From positions 51,541,116-51,605,115 of the forward strand of contig CM057826.1 of the NCBI GenBank assembly GCA_030068075.1: DNA of 64,000 nt. Direction: 5' to 3'. The notes under the pieces are model-generated. The model worked only from the letters and a program-made list of their open reading frames with translations. It ran no database searches and had not been told where the DNA came from. The DNA comes from Paguma larvata (Eukaryota; Chordata; Mammalia; Carnivora; Viverridae). Below are positions 44,871 through 56,965 of the stretch, piece by piece. Position numbers and translations under genes: made by a program. Numbering within the stretch: the stretch's first letter is position 1; every line of letters begins with the position of its first letter.

Positions 44871-47599
44871 TTGGGTATATTTAACTGGTCAAAGGTAAGA
44901 TAAAACTGAACTCAGCCTGGCATAAAAACCAAAAAGGTTTTTATTGGGTCAAATAGCTCAAAGTCCAGAAGAAAGGTAGGCTTCAGGCTTATTTGATTCA
45001 GTGGTTCAGCCACAGAATCAAGGGTCTAATTTCTTTCTCTCTCCCTCTGTTCTTCATTCTAAGGTGTCAGATTCAGCCTAAGCCTTGTTTTCTCCCATAG
45101 TTATAAGAGGCTGTCATTCGGTTATAGGCTTCCTCATCCAAAACAAAAGAGTAAACAAAATGATCACTTCAAAAAACTCTCCCAGAAAAGAACTTTTTCA
45201 GATATCTTCAAAAAACCTCTCCTTTCCATCGTTCAGTTATGAATAGCAAGCCCATTCTTTAATATTGCCGAGAGCAGAGGAATTCCTAAACTGGTTCAGA
45301 TGAACCAATCTACTCAAATGGATCAACCACTATAGCATACGAGAGGGGATTTGGGAGAGGATTACAAACCCATCTTTCCACTCATAAACTACATAGTAAG
45401 TAAGACTACAGGGGAGGAGAGGAGAATGCATGCTGGGGAAATGACCTAACACCCACCATGGGGAGTCAAGTCCGCAGCTAACACCGGGCAATTAGTAACA
45501 CCATACTAATATTAGGACTTATTATTTTGCCATTTTTATCTTTCGATCATTACTTCTCATTCTTCTTTGTATTGTCGTTTATTGTTTACATGATTGCTTC
45601 TTTACATTCTCCCATCCTCAAGCTTGAAAATCCGTAAGGCAGTGTGTTTTATTGAATTTTTTACCACCCCAAAATTCTGTTCCCGGTAGGGTACATAAGA
45701 AAACCACAGCTTCAATAAATGCTGGTTGAATACATGAATAGACTACAAAAATGGTTCTACCCAGTGAAAAAGTCTCTCTCTGGCAGGAATTAGAGATTAC
45801 ACAATGCTCTTATGCCCTTCAGTACAGAACAATTTAATACATTTTAATAATGTTCTTTCTTATACAAAATAATATTACTAACCCACCATTGATTACAAAG
45901 GCACGGTGTCTGGTATTTTCTAACTGATCAGTAAAAGCTTATTCTTTACCACAATTACGTGCAATTTATCCTTTTTGAATTTTTCTCTCACAATAACGTT
46001 TGAAATAGATGATTCCATTTGACCAGAGTATCGCAGTACAAAGAATACTAGGAGACGTGATTTTTTTGGTCCATGTACCCTCATAGTGAAAGCTAAAAAA
46101 ATCTTCAAGTCACTACATTTTAACTAAGACCCATAGTTCTGAAAATCATAAATCATCAGGAAAAACTCCAAAATTGCATAGTGTGAAGTTATAATATATT
46201 TAAAGTATTTAAAATACTTCCCTGTTAAGATTAACCTTTAAATATCCCATTTTCCATAAAATATACTTCAATTTTAAACCAACATAAAGAAATATATACC
46301 TTATTCTGTCCTATTTTTAGTAAATAACATCACTTCCAAACAAGTTTATTTTAATGCTTTTGAAAAGCAGGAAATATTAGCAATTCTATAATAATGCAAC
46401 TAGCAAATGGGTAGCTATAATTTTCAGATAGATAGGGCAGTTGGCTTTGTATGTGAGATTTTTTTTTAATTCTTCGCATTTCTTTTAAAATCTGCAGGTT
46501 TCCAAAATTTTATTACCTGAAAATCATCTGACTTTTAAAAAATATATTATTAAACCTGAAGATGTGTTTGAGAAAAGAAAAGTATGTGGGAGACTATAAA
46601 ACATACTGGCTGTCTAAGAGCAAAATGAAAGAAAACGTGGATTCTTTGTCTTTTAACTGAAATGCTGTAGCCGTGCAGAACCTTTGCTTCTGAAGGTTCT
46701 GAAGCAGACCATGCAGTGAATTTTAAGAGCGGAATCTGATGAAAGAGTAAAACAAGAAATGTTTAGAGAATATAAATTAGTTAGACCATCTGAACTTCAT
46801 GAAAAGACAGTAATAAATTTTAAAATCATAATTATATCCCATGAGCACAATCCAAGTAACACTACCTATATAAAATGATATTGTATACTTTATATCTAAT
46901 AATCCACATGCATGACCAGTCACATTTTTATTTCACCTGCTTCTTAAAATTACCACTTTCGTTTATCTCTCACCACAAACTTTTCACCATCCAAAACAAA
47001 GTAAAGCCTCTGAAAATAATGAAACAACACGAAGAATAGTTAACGCAGGGGACAGTAGTATATCCCCATAGAATTTGATGTCTGATCCAACTCCATGAAG
47101 CAGATACTGTTACCTGAGGCCAAGATGTTAAATAATTTTTCTCTATGCTTCTGAGTATTGGCAATCAGTCCCAAAGCCCCTGACTGCATTGTAATGTGAG
47201 GTCTAACCAATAAATCTCTTTCCCAAAGCAAAATCCAGCAGAGAATGTGGGCACCATTGATCTCACACAGCAGACTAAATAGCCAAAAGGCTGTGCAATG
47301 TAAGTTATTCTATTACCTCTGTTGGATATGGGTGATGAGTCATTCGGGTGGAGCTTTTGATGTTTCCTAGGTAATCAGCCTGCTTTGATGGAGCAGCCAA
47401 AGTTCACTTAAACCCATCCTTCCGACAGCCTCCATTCTGGATTTCTGGGCAACCCTAAGTAAAGAAACAGTTTAGGATGAAACCAATATAATGTGAAGAA
47501 CCCTAACTTCAGTAATTGTTTATAAAACGGCCTCTCGGATGCTCACTATCATGATGAAGAGGAAAATTAAATGCCTTTTTGTCCATAAAACTTAAACAA
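44871..47599. other. 2.7 kb without a named repeat or gene
   Basis: The first part (about 44,920-45,100; AAGGTTTTTATTGGGTCAAATAGC, CCCTCTGTTCTTC) may be a degraded old repeat. The rest is AT-rich and unassigned. Minus-strand frames at 45920-46108, 46970-47164 and 47040-47231 are short and domainless. Confidence 0.35.
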
Positions 47600-48095
47600 C
47601 ATGAATTTTTTTAAAGGAAAATTTCTCACTTGTGGGAGGATAAATTGATGAACTCTGTTGGATCTAAATTTTAAACATGCATATATTTTGAATCAGTAAT
47701 TCCATTTCTATAAATGTATCTCTAGAAAAGCGTTCAAAGATACATACAGAAGATATTACAGTGTTGAATAAGGAAGTAGCTAAATTTATTACAGTAAATT
47801 CATACAATAGAATGCCATGATGCCTGTAAGAATGAGGTAAATCTATGCACATTGTTATGAAAAATATCCCAATTATATTACAAAGTAAGGAAAAGCATTT
47901 TGGATAAAAATATCCATAGAATAATTCCTATTTGCACATTATGATTCTGGTTTGTGAAAAGAGTATATACATACATTTTTTTTCCTTATATAGATAGAAA
48001 TTTCTGGAAAAACTCATAAAATACTGATAATCTGTGAAATGGGGAAAAGATCAAAGGACCTTACACTTCCCCTTTATCTTCTTGTTAAAATTTTT
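47600..48095 (+). mobile_element. Old L1 (L1M-type) 3' portion
   Basis: TTTGAATCAGTAATTCCATTTCTATAAATGTATCTCTAGAAAAG (47,688-47,731), CATACAATAGAATGCCATGATGCC..AAGAATGAGGTAAATCTATGCAC (47,801-47,851), GAATAATTCCTATTTGCAC, TACTGATAATCTGTGAAATGGGG and CTTTATCTTCTTGTTAAAATTTTTTACC follow the end of ORF2 and 3' UTR of old L1s. No intact frame. Confidence 0.75.
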
Positions 48096-49185
48096 TACCA
48101 TGAGAGGGGCAAGAAGTTCTCTTCTCCATTATCTCGTTTGTATTAGGGTAAAAATGGGTGGTATAAATATCCACTGTAAAAACTCTGTCAGACACCAGGA
48201 ACCCATGAATGTTGGTTCTCCCATTCAAACATAAGCATGCATGTGTGTACGTACACACACACAACACCACCTTCACTACCATCACCTTCTAAATCCTGAT
48301 ACCATTTTACATGCCACCAGTCTTACACTACATCTCCATTATTTCCTAGATATCCTATTTCAAGGGAGGATTGAAGAAAGGGACAAGAAAGAGTTAATTT
48401 GGACATTGCATTCCCCTAATACTTAGCTTAGGTTTTTCAAAAGAAAAAGTCAGAATCTTGTATTTTATTTTCCATTTGCAAAACAGTGGAACAAAAAATC
48501 TTCCCAGGTACTATCAGTAAAATATGAAAATGTTTCACCTTGCTCCCTATTTCAATCAATCTTAAAAGAAAGACTGGGGTGGGAACATTTAAATATACAA
48601 ATACTGTTATTGAAAATCACAAGAATGATGAAACTTTGTGCATAATGATGTTGAAATAATATTCAGTGACTTGTGGGTTCTGACAAGCAGTGAGATTTAT
48701 GATTCCTTTCCTCCACTCCATCCCAAATCACAGAAACTGTAAAAAACTATCTTCCAGGGGAATGGTCTTTAAAATAGATGATCTCACACCCCAGCAGTAA
48801 AGAAATTTTGATCAGGCATCCTCCATATATTGTTATCTATTTATAAATCATATACATCACACCATTGTACTAATAGAAACATTATCAAATAAAAAAATAG
48901 AAATTATAGTAGATGAAATTTTAAATATATAGGAAAATCAAGCTCCTAGAATTTTCTTTCCACATTCGCCCAATGGGATATCATTCTAAAACATCAAATA
49001 GTAACTATGATGGTGTCTCATTAACAATCATAAAATTTACATCCCTAAAACATCATAACTTGAGTTATTATGCCCATGAAAAGGTTTCAGGAAAACTCTT
49101 GTTTCTAAAAATGCCTCCTTAGATGGCCAAAAGGTATAGAATTAAATTGACAAAATACATTATTCTTCTTTCAATTGGGGAGATA
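48096..49185. other. No gene or named repeat seen
   Basis: A short CA tract (about 48,252-48,262) and AT-rich spacer. The opposing short frames at 48034-48234 and 48085-48285 are incidental. Confidence 0.35.
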
Positions 49186-49189
49186 GATA

Positions 49190-49306
49190 ATATTCAGTGA
49201 GTGCCTTCTATGTACCAAGCATTGCTAACAACTAATGTCCCCAACAACTCTGTCTGGTAGGTCTTACGATTCCCATTTTATACATATAGAACTGAGGATT
49301 AAAGTG
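49190..49306 (-). mobile_element. MIR/L2-like fragment
   Basis: ATTCAGTGAGTGCCTTCTATGTACCAAGCATTGC (49,193-49,226), CCCCAACAACTCTGTCTGGTAGGTCTTACGATTCCCATTTTATACATATAGAACTGAGG. The latter follows the minus-strand MIR/L2 order. It stops where L1 sequence starts. Confidence 0.6.
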
Positions 49307-49308
49307 GA

Positions 49309-50319
49309 GCAACTTCTTACTAGACACATCACCAAAGGCAAGGGAAATGAAAGCAAACATGAACTATTGAGATTTCATCAAAATAAAAAGCTTCTCTGAA
49401 GGAAACAATCAACAAAATTAAAAGGCAGCCTATGGAATGGGAGAGGATATTTGCAAATGACATATCTGATAAAGGGCTAGTATCCAAAATCTATAAAGAA
49501 TTTATCAAACTCAACACCCAAACAACAAACAACCCAGTTAAGAAATGGGCAGAAGACATGAATAGACACTTTTCCAAAAAAGACATCAAGATGACTAACA
49601 GACACGTGAAAAGATGCCCAATATCACTCATCATCAGGCAAATACAAATCAAAACCATGATGAGATACCACCTCACACCTGTCAGAATGGATAAAATTAA
49701 CAACACAGGAAGCAACAGGTGTTGGTGAAGATGTAGAGAAAAGGGAGCCCTCTTGCACTGTTGGTGGGAATACGAACTGGTGCAGGCACTCTGGAAAACA
49801 GTATGGAGTTACCTTAAAAAACTAAAAATAGAACTACCTTATAACCCAGCAATTGCACTATTAGGGATTTACCCAAAGGATACAAAAAATACAGATTCAA
49901 AGCAGTACATGTACCCCCTTTATAGCAGCATTATCAACAATAGCCAAACTATGGAGAAAGCCCAAATGTCTACCAACTGATGAATGTATAAAGAAGATGC
50001 AGTATATATATATACATTGGAATATTACTCAGCCATCAAAAAGAATGAAATTTTGCCATTTGCAATGATATGGATGGGTATAGAATGTATTACTCTAAGT
50101 GAAATAAGTCAATCAAGAAAACAAATACCATGTGATTTCACTTGTATATATAGAATTTAAGAAACAAAAGAGATGAATATATGGGAAGAGGGATAAAATA
50201 TAAGAAAGGGAAACAAACCACAAGAGGCTTTTAAATATAGAGAACAAACTTCGGGTTGATGGAAGGATGTGGGTGGAAGATGGGCTAAATGGGTGATGGG
50301 TATTAAAAAGGGCACTTGT
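49309..50319 (+). mobile_element. Host L1, left part (ORF2 C-terminus and 3' UTR)
   Basis: 5'-truncated carnivore L1 starting at GCAACTTCTTACTAGACACATC. ORF2 C-terminal coding text: [20 protein letters not shown] (within 49,432-49,728), [21 protein letters not shown] near 49,757, YNPAIALLGIYPKDTKNTD near 49,840. Then TTGGAATATTACTCAGCCATC and a 3' UTR that stops at GGGCACTT (about 50,312-50,319). The missing end of this UTR resumes at about 52,877 beyond a second L1. A premature stop lies near 49,729; it is inactive. Confidence 0.93.
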
Positions 50320-50321
50320 TA

Positions 50322-52452
50322 AGAGATAACACCTATTCTTTTGAAGCTGTTACAAAAAAGGGAAATGGAAGGAAAACTCCCAAACTCATTCTATAAAGCC
50401 AGCATTACCTTGATTCCAAAACCAGACAAAGACCTTACTAAAAAGGAGAACTACAGACCAATTTCTCTGATGAACATGGATGGAAAAATCCACAACAAGA
50501 TACTAGCCAACCAGATTCAACAATATGTTAAAAGAATTATTCGTATGACCAAGTGGGATTTATTCCTGGGATTCACGGCTGGTTCAATATCTGCAAAACA
50601 ATCGATGTGATACATCCCATCAATAAAAAAAAGGACAAGAACCACATGATCCTCTCAACAGATGCAGAGAAAGAATTTGACAAAATACAGCATCGTTTCT
50701 TGATTAAAAACCCTCAAGAAAGTAGGGATAAAAGGATCATACCTCAAGATCGTAAAAGTCATATATGAAAGACCCACCACTAATATCATCATCAATGGGG
50801 AAAAACTGAGAGCTTTCCCCCTAAGGTGAGGAACACGACAGGGATGACCACTCTGGCCACTGTTATTCAGCATGGTATTGGAAGTCTTAGCCTCAACAAT
50901 CAGACAACACAAAGGAATAAAAGGCATTCAAATCGACCAGGAGGAAGTCAAACTTTCACTCTTTGCGAAGACATGATATTCTATGTGGAAAACACAAAAG
51001 ATTCCACCAAAAAACTGCTAGAACTGATCCAAGAATTCAGCAAAGTGGCAGGATATAAAAATCAATGCACAGAAATTAGTTGCATTGCTATACACCAATA
51101 ATGAAGCAACAGAAAGAGAAATCAAGAAACTAATCCCATTTACAATTGTACCAAAAACCATAAAACATCTAGGAATAAACCTCATCAAAGAGGTGAAAAA
51201 TCCGTACACTGAAAACTATAAAAAGATTATGAAAGAAATTGAAGAAGACACAAAAAAATGGGAAAATATTCCATGCTCCTGGATTGAAAGAACAAACATT
51301 GTTAAAATGTCCATACTACCCAAAGCAATCTACATATTAAACACAATACCTATAAGAAAGCATTCTTCACAGAACTGGAACAAACAATCCTAAGATTTGT
51401 ATGGAATCAGAAAAGACCCCAAAGTTGTAATCATCAAGACAGTATGGTATCAGCACAAAAACAGACACTCAGCTCAATGGAATAGAACAGAGAACCCATA
51501 AATGGACCCACAAACATATGGCCAACAAATTTTGACAAAGCAAGAAAGAATATCCAATGGAATAATGACAGTCTCTTCAGCAAATGGTGCTAGGAAAACT
51601 GGACAGTGACATGCAGAAAAATGAACCTGGACCACTTTCTTACACTATATACAAAAACAAACTCAAAATGGATGAAAGATCTAAATGTAAGACAGGAAGC
51701 CATCAAAATCCTTGAGGAGAAATCAGGCAAAAACCTCTTTGACCTTGGCCACAGCAACTTCTTATTCAACACGTCTCTGGAAACCAGGAAATAAAAGCAA
51801 AAATGAACTATTGGGACTTCATCAAAATAAAAAGCTTCCACACAGTGAAGGAAACAATCACTAAAACTAAAAGGCAACCAACGGACTGGGAGAAGATATT
51901 TGCAATGACATATCTGATAAAGGGTTAGTATGCAAAATCTATAAAGAACTTATCAAACTCAACATCCAAACAACAAACAACCCAGTTAAGAAATGGGCAG
52001 AAGACATGAATAGACACTTTTCCAAAACAGACATCCAGATGGCTGACAGACATATGGAAAAACGCTCAACATCACTCATCATCAGGGAAATACAAATCAA
52101 AATCACAATGAGATACCACCTCACATATGTAAGGATGACTAACATTAACAACTCAGGCAATAACAGATGTTGGGGAGGATGCAGACAAAGAGGATCTCTT
52201 TTGCACTGCTGGTGGGAATGCAAACTGGTGCAGCCACTCTGGAAAACAGAATGGAGGCTCCTCACAAAACTAAAATTAGAACTATCCTGTGACTCACTAA
52301 TTGCACTACTAGTTATTTATCCAAGGGACACAGGTGTGCTGTTTCAAAAGGGCACATGCACCCCAACGTTGATAGCAGTGCTCTCGACAATAGCCAAAGT
52401 ATGGGAAGAGCCCAAATGTCCATCAATGGATGAACGGATAAAGAAGATGTGG

Positions 52453-52510
<58 letters not shown>

Positions 52511-52874
52511 AGAGTTTTACTCAGCAACCAAAAAGAATGGAATCTTGCCATTTGCAACTATGTGGATGGAAATGGAGGGTACTACGCTAAGCGAAATTAG
52601 TTGGTCAGAGAAAGACAAATATCATATGACTTCAATCATATGAGGAATTTAAGATACAAAAAAGATGAACAAGGGAAGGGAAACAAAAATAATATGAAAA
52701 CAGGGAGGAGAACAAAACATAAGAGACTCTTAAATATAGAGAACAGAGAGTTGCTGGAGGGGTTGTGGGAGGCAGGATGGGCTAAAAGAGTAAGGGCATT
52801 ATGTAATCTACTCCTGAAATCATTGTTGCTAACTAACTTGGAGGTAAATTTAAAATTAATTAATTAATTAATTT
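50322..52874 (+). mobile_element. Nested L1 (ORF2 RT to 3' end), inactive
   Basis: A second 5'-truncated L1 starting in the reverse transcriptase ([15 protein letters not shown] text from 50,329). YRPISLMN is at 50,452-50,475. A frameshift lies at about 50,541-50,551. Motif A reads [12 protein letters not shown] with its catalytic Asp kept (50,661-50,663). The FADD active-site motif near 50,961-50,975 is destroyed by a frameshift (CTTTGCGAAGACATG). The C-terminus (52,006-52,456) and 3' UTR (GAGACTCTTAAATATAGAG near 52,722) follow, ending in ATTAATTAATTAATT. TTAAAAAGGGCACTT before it and TTAAAAAGGGGGCACTT after it frame the insertion. Confidence 0.95.
52456..52509. repeat. (CA)n microsatellite within nested L1 ORF2
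   Basis: 27 uninterrupted CA units after GATGTGGTAT. They encode the His-Thr run in the 168-codon frame at 52006-52512 and explain several opposite-strand shadow frames. Confidence 0.98.
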
Positions 52875-52876
52875 TT

Positions 52877-53012
52877 AAAAAGGGGGCACTTATGATGAGC
52901 ACTGAGTATTTTGTGTAAGTGATGAATCACTGAATCCTACTTCTGAAACAAATATTGCAATGTATATTAATCTAAAATATAAATAGTAAATAATAATATT
53001 AATAACAATAAA
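52877..53012 (+). mobile_element. Host L1, right part (end of 3' UTR)
   Basis: GGGGGCACTTATGATGAGCACTGAGTATTTTGTGTAAGTGATGAATCACTGAATCCTACTTCTGAAACAAATATTGC is the carnivore L1 3' terminus that the left part at 49,309-50,319 lacks. It ends in an A/T-rich tail (AATAATAATATTAATAACAATAA). Confidence 0.9.
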
Positions 53013-53471
53013 CATAGTATCAGAATCTAGGTCAGCTGATTCCAAAATCTAAACCCTAATCAGTTCTAGTTACTGCTAAGAAAAGGAAAACATTAGGAGC
53101 CAAAAATATATACATGTAGTTATGGAATGTGAAATCACAAAATATTACATAGTCAAAAAGATGAGAAGCAGTTTGAGAGTTTGGTCTTCCTATTGTCTCT
53201 GAGCTCTAGCACTCCCTGGATACACAGAAAGTTTTCCCTGTAGCTGGAGATGAAATAGGACCCCACTGTATTTATCACCAGGCATGTTAAACTCTAACAA
53301 CTTAGTAGGAAAGATTTCTGAGAATTTTTTTCCCACATTTTAAGTTGTCTCTTTATATCCTCATATTACTTCCTTCGAACTGAAAACAAAACCCCACATA
53401 CATTTTTTTTGAAACTTTAAATTGTGGATACAGTATGTGCGACAAATTCTTCTTCAAAGAATGTACTCTGT
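53013..53471. other. Unassigned sequence
   Basis: No gene or repeat recognised between the L1 tail and MER20. Confidence 0.35.
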
Positions 53472-53690
53472 GGCAGTGATTCTCAAAGGAAGAGAAATTT
53501 GGTTCCAGGGACATTTGGCAAAGTGTGGAGACAGTTTTGGTTATCACAACTGGGAGTTGTGACTGGCATCTAGTGGGTAGGGACCCGGGATGCTGCTAAA
53601 CATCCTAAAGTCCAAAGAATAGTCCCCTATCACAAATATAATGATCTTCCCCAAAATGTCAATAGTGCAAGGTTTGAGGAACTTTGCTCT
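53472..53690 (+). mobile_element. MER20-type hAT-Charlie DNA transposon
   Basis: GGCAGTGATTCTCAAAGG, CAGGGACATTTGGCAAAGTGTGGAGACAGTTTTGGTTATCACAACTGGGAG (53,507-53,557), GACTGGCATCTAGTGGGTAGGGACCCGGGATGCTGCTAAACATCCTA (53,562-53,608), CCCCAAAATGTCAATAGTGCAAGGTTTGAGGAACTTTGCTCT. This is the full-length MER20 order. Non-autonomous. Confidence 0.93.
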
Positions 53691-53734
53691 GAGGAAATAA
53701 TCAGTGATATGTCACAGATAACTATCTAAATGTG

Positions 53735-53995
53735 TTTATCACAGCATTGTTTGTTTGTGACAATTTAATAATATGAGACTCATTACCCACTCATTGGAAC
53801 ACTATAAACATTACAAATGATGTTGGAGAAGAATATTTAAAAATATAAAGAAATGTTCATGATATTTACATGTCCTAAAAGAATATGTTTAGTATGACTG
53901 CAGCATTGTATAAATATACATATAATTGTATATAGGGACAGAAAATATTTTGAAAAATTATCAACCAAATAATAGATTTTTTTCATAGGAACTCC
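53735..53995 (+). mobile_element. Old L1 3' fragment
   Basis: TGTTTATCACAGCATTGTTTGTTTGTGACAATTTAATAATATG.., TTGGAACACTATAAACATTACAAATGATGTTGG, AATGTTCATGATATTTACATGTC, GTATGACTGCAGCATTGTATAAATATAC: order of the end of ORF2 and 3' UTR of an old L1. Confidence 0.6.
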
Positions 53996-54319
53996 TGGCC
54001 ACTCTTTAGAAATAAAAAGTATACTTCATAATCAAAGTCATTAAAAATATCTACACCATTATTATCCTGAGGAGGAACACAATTGAAATAAGTCATCATC
54101 TCAAAATTTATGTAAGTTTCCCAAGTACATAAGATTTTGTACCTTCTCTTTTCAGAATTGGAAGATTCAATATGGTTAAGATGTCATATTTCCTCAAACT
54201 GGCTATAAGGTTTAATCCAAGTACTGTCAAAATTTCAATGCTTTTTCTTTTCTTTCTTTTTCTTTTTGTAATTGACAAACCAATATAATTTATATAGAAA
54301 TGCAATAGCCTAGAATAAC

Positions 54320-55855
54320 TGAAGCAGTTTTAAAATAAAGAAAACAAAGTTAGAGGACTTTGACTACCTATTTTCAAAATTTACTACAAAGCTAAGTGAC
54401 CAGGCTAGGGTGATACATGGCTGATGAGAAAGGCACCAAAGCAATCGAATGGAGAATTGAAAATCATTTTCAACAGATGATGGTGAATAACTGGCTATGT
54501 ATATGGGAAAAAAAAATAAACTATGACCCCCACCTAACACCATATAAAAATTAACTCCAGATAGATTATAGACAGGTCTAAAGTAAAAGCTAAAACCATG
54601 GAGCTTTTAGAGGAAACATAGGAGACTATCTTCATGACTTTGGGTAAGGAAACGTTTCTTGGGCAATTCACAGAAAGTAATAAGCTTTTCAATTTGATAA
54701 ATTTCATCCAAATTTTAAACCTTTGTTCATCCAAAGATACTGTTTAGAAAGTGTATAGGTAAGGCAAAATTATTTGCAAAATATATCTAACAAAGAAGTG
54801 TTACCCAGATTATATACAGAATATATCTAGGGCACCTGGGTGGCTCAGTCGGTTAAGCGTCTGACTCTTTGTTTCGGCTCAGGTCATGATCTCATGGTTT
54901 GTGGGACTGAGCTCTGCACTGACAGCATGGAGATTGTTTGGGATTCTTTCTCTCCTTCTCTTTGCCCCTCTCCTCGCTTGGGCCCTTTCTCTCTCTCTCT
55001 CAAAAACAAATAAATAAACATTTAAAAAAAGAATACCTCCAACATAATAATAAAAAGACAAAATAACCCAATTAGAAACTGGGCAAAACTTTTGAACAGA
55101 AACTTCACAATGGAAGATATACAAATGGCCAATAAACACATAAGAAGATAGTAGAACAAACTGGATATGACTCAGGTTTCCATCAATAGGAAACTGGATA
55201 AACAAAATGTGACATAGTCATACAACAGAATAGTATTCGACAATAAAAATGAATACATTACCAAAATATGCAAAAATATGGATGAAGCTCAAAAACATTA
55301 TGTAATATGAAAAAAATCTTACATATAGGAACACCTATTTCATTTGATTTGTATGAAATTCCAGAAAATGAAGAATCAATCTATGATTAAAAAAACAAGT
55401 TGCCTCTGGAAGTGTGGTGCAGAGATTGAGTGGGACAGGACATAAGGGAATTTTCTGGACTGATGGTAATGTTCTATATCTTGACAGTGATTTGAACTAC
55501 ACAAGGATGTGCATTTGTCAAAGCTCTGCCAATATGCACTTAAGATTAGTGCATTTCATTATATGCAATTTTTAAATCCAATACAATAAGCCGTAAATGA
55601 AAACTGAACTCTGTTAAAGATATGCAGGATGACGCAAGTAGGGAGGAATGTATGGAAAACTGCGATTTACTCTGAAATGTAAACCAAAAAATATAATGGC
55701 TTAATGCATAGGCAGAGCAATGGGTAAATGAATAAATATGCAGTAAGCAGTGGAACTAAAGGGTAATGCTAGAATCTAAATGGTGGGTATAAGATCTAAA
55801 CTCTAAAATTATTTCAAAATTCCCGAATGTTCATAGTAAAATATTTAAAAATTTA
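54320..55855 (+). mobile_element. Old L1 ORF2 C-terminus to 3' end, SINE-interrupted
   Basis: GGACTTTGACTACCTATTTTCAAAATTTACTACAAAGC (54,355-54,392), AATCGAATGGAGAATTGAAAATC.., CCCCACCTAACACCATATAAAAATTAACTCCAGATAG (about 54,529), AAAACCATGGAGCTTTTAGAGGAAACATAGGAG (54,591-54,623), then beyond the SINE GAAACTGGGCAAAACTTTTGAACAGAAACTTCACAATGG (55,074-55,112) and the 3' UTR with TTTGAACTACACAAGGATGTGCATTTGTCAAAGCTC (about 55,490). All frames broken. Confidence 0.8.
54829..55028 (+). mobile_element. SINEC (felid CAN SINE)
   Basis: AGGGCACCTGGGTGGCTCAGTCGGTTAAGCG head, CAGGTCATGATCTCATGG, a short middle lacking the usual CAGCTCAGAGCC block, CT tract, AAACAAATAAATAAACATT tail. The flanks AGAATATATCT / AGAATACCTCC may be an eroded duplication. 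Splits the old L1. Confidence 0.93.
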
Positions 55856-56844
55856 AATCAAAGACAATTTATATTTAAGCTATATCAAAAACTATAGGAT
55901 AAAGTTAAATTTATAGTAAAATACTTTGAGGTGATAATGTAATCAAAGAACTGCTATACTAGAAAAAATGTACTTGAGAAACTGGAGAACAGTTGTACTA
56001 GAGAAAGTAGATCGAGACAGCAGGTTATGTTCAAGGTCATGTGTTGACATTTGAGGTTACAGATGAGGTGCCACTTCTGAAATAGTTCTAGGTGTGTCTG
56101 TGGAACTGAAAAGCTGGTGGAGTAAAGGAAAAATCATTAATGATAACTTCAAAAATGAAGAAGCCAGATGTAGCAATTAGATTTGCCAAGAATGACGATA
56201 GGCATTGATGTCACAAGGAAAATGATGTGATACGGTCAGGCGTTATAGAACAGGGTTTTTTCAAAAAGGAAAAAGTCCTGGTCTAGAAGAAGCACGAGAG
56301 CAAGGAGGATATCTACTTTAGCATCTTCTCCTGGGGTACAAGGAGCATGAGGGAAGAAAAAGTGTAGCCTTTCAAGAGAGGTGAACCCATAGAAGATACC
56401 CACGTTTCAGTTACAGTAAGAGAATATGATACAAAGGCAGGAGCACAGGGCAGTTTATAAATCAATAATTCAGGTCCCACAGGACACAGCAGAGGCTTCG
56501 GAATTCAGGAACAAGGGGTTGGTAGAGGGCAGTACACAGATGACAATACGGGGGTGATGATGAATGTTCAGGAATATTTTATCTTCTCGAAGGGACTAAG
56601 GTAAACAGGGATGTGTGTCATGATGAGACTAATCCTCAGTATCTGTTAAGGGAAAGAGTGATCAAGTCTAGTGCTATGGACTAAAGTTTCTCAGGAAAAA
56701 AATTCAAACCTTACTCCTCTCACTTCTAGTGATATGGCTGGAATAAAACAGAAGAAAAGAAAGGATAGCATTGACCAGAAAAAAATCTGAAATTATTTGA
56801 TTACAAAACAAATTTTTTAAAAGTAGACATCAAACAAACAAAAA
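55856..56844. other. No gene or named repeat seen
   Basis: Purine-rich, moderately GC-balanced sequence from 56,000 to 56,700 that could be a degraded old repeat, but I cannot assign it. No open frame of note. Confidence 0.35.
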
Positions 56845-56965
56845 AAACACATTCTTGGAAAGGTTAATTTAAAATAGACAAACTTTTAGAAAGTTTTATC
56901 CAAAAAGTTAAGGAAAAAATTCAAATAACCAGTATTAGTCATGAAAAGGAGACATAACTGGAATA
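56845..56965 (+). mobile_element. Old L1 ORF2 fragment, left of an interrupting repeat
   Basis: AAAATAGACAAACTTTTAGAAAGTTTTATCCAAAAAG and ATTCAAATAACCAGTATTAGTCATGAAAAGGAGAC follow the L1 ORF2 region between endonuclease and reverse transcriptase. Continues at about 57,711. Confidence 0.5.

Noticed and set aside
52006..52512. 168-codon frame ending in a His-Thr run
   Set aside because: It is the C-terminal part of L1 ORF2 (nested copy) running into the CA microsatellite.
1061..55028. Regularly recurring near-identical blocks, considered as a CRISPR-like or satellite array
   Set aside because: They are SINEs dispersed at irregular distances with individual target duplications, in a mammalian genome.
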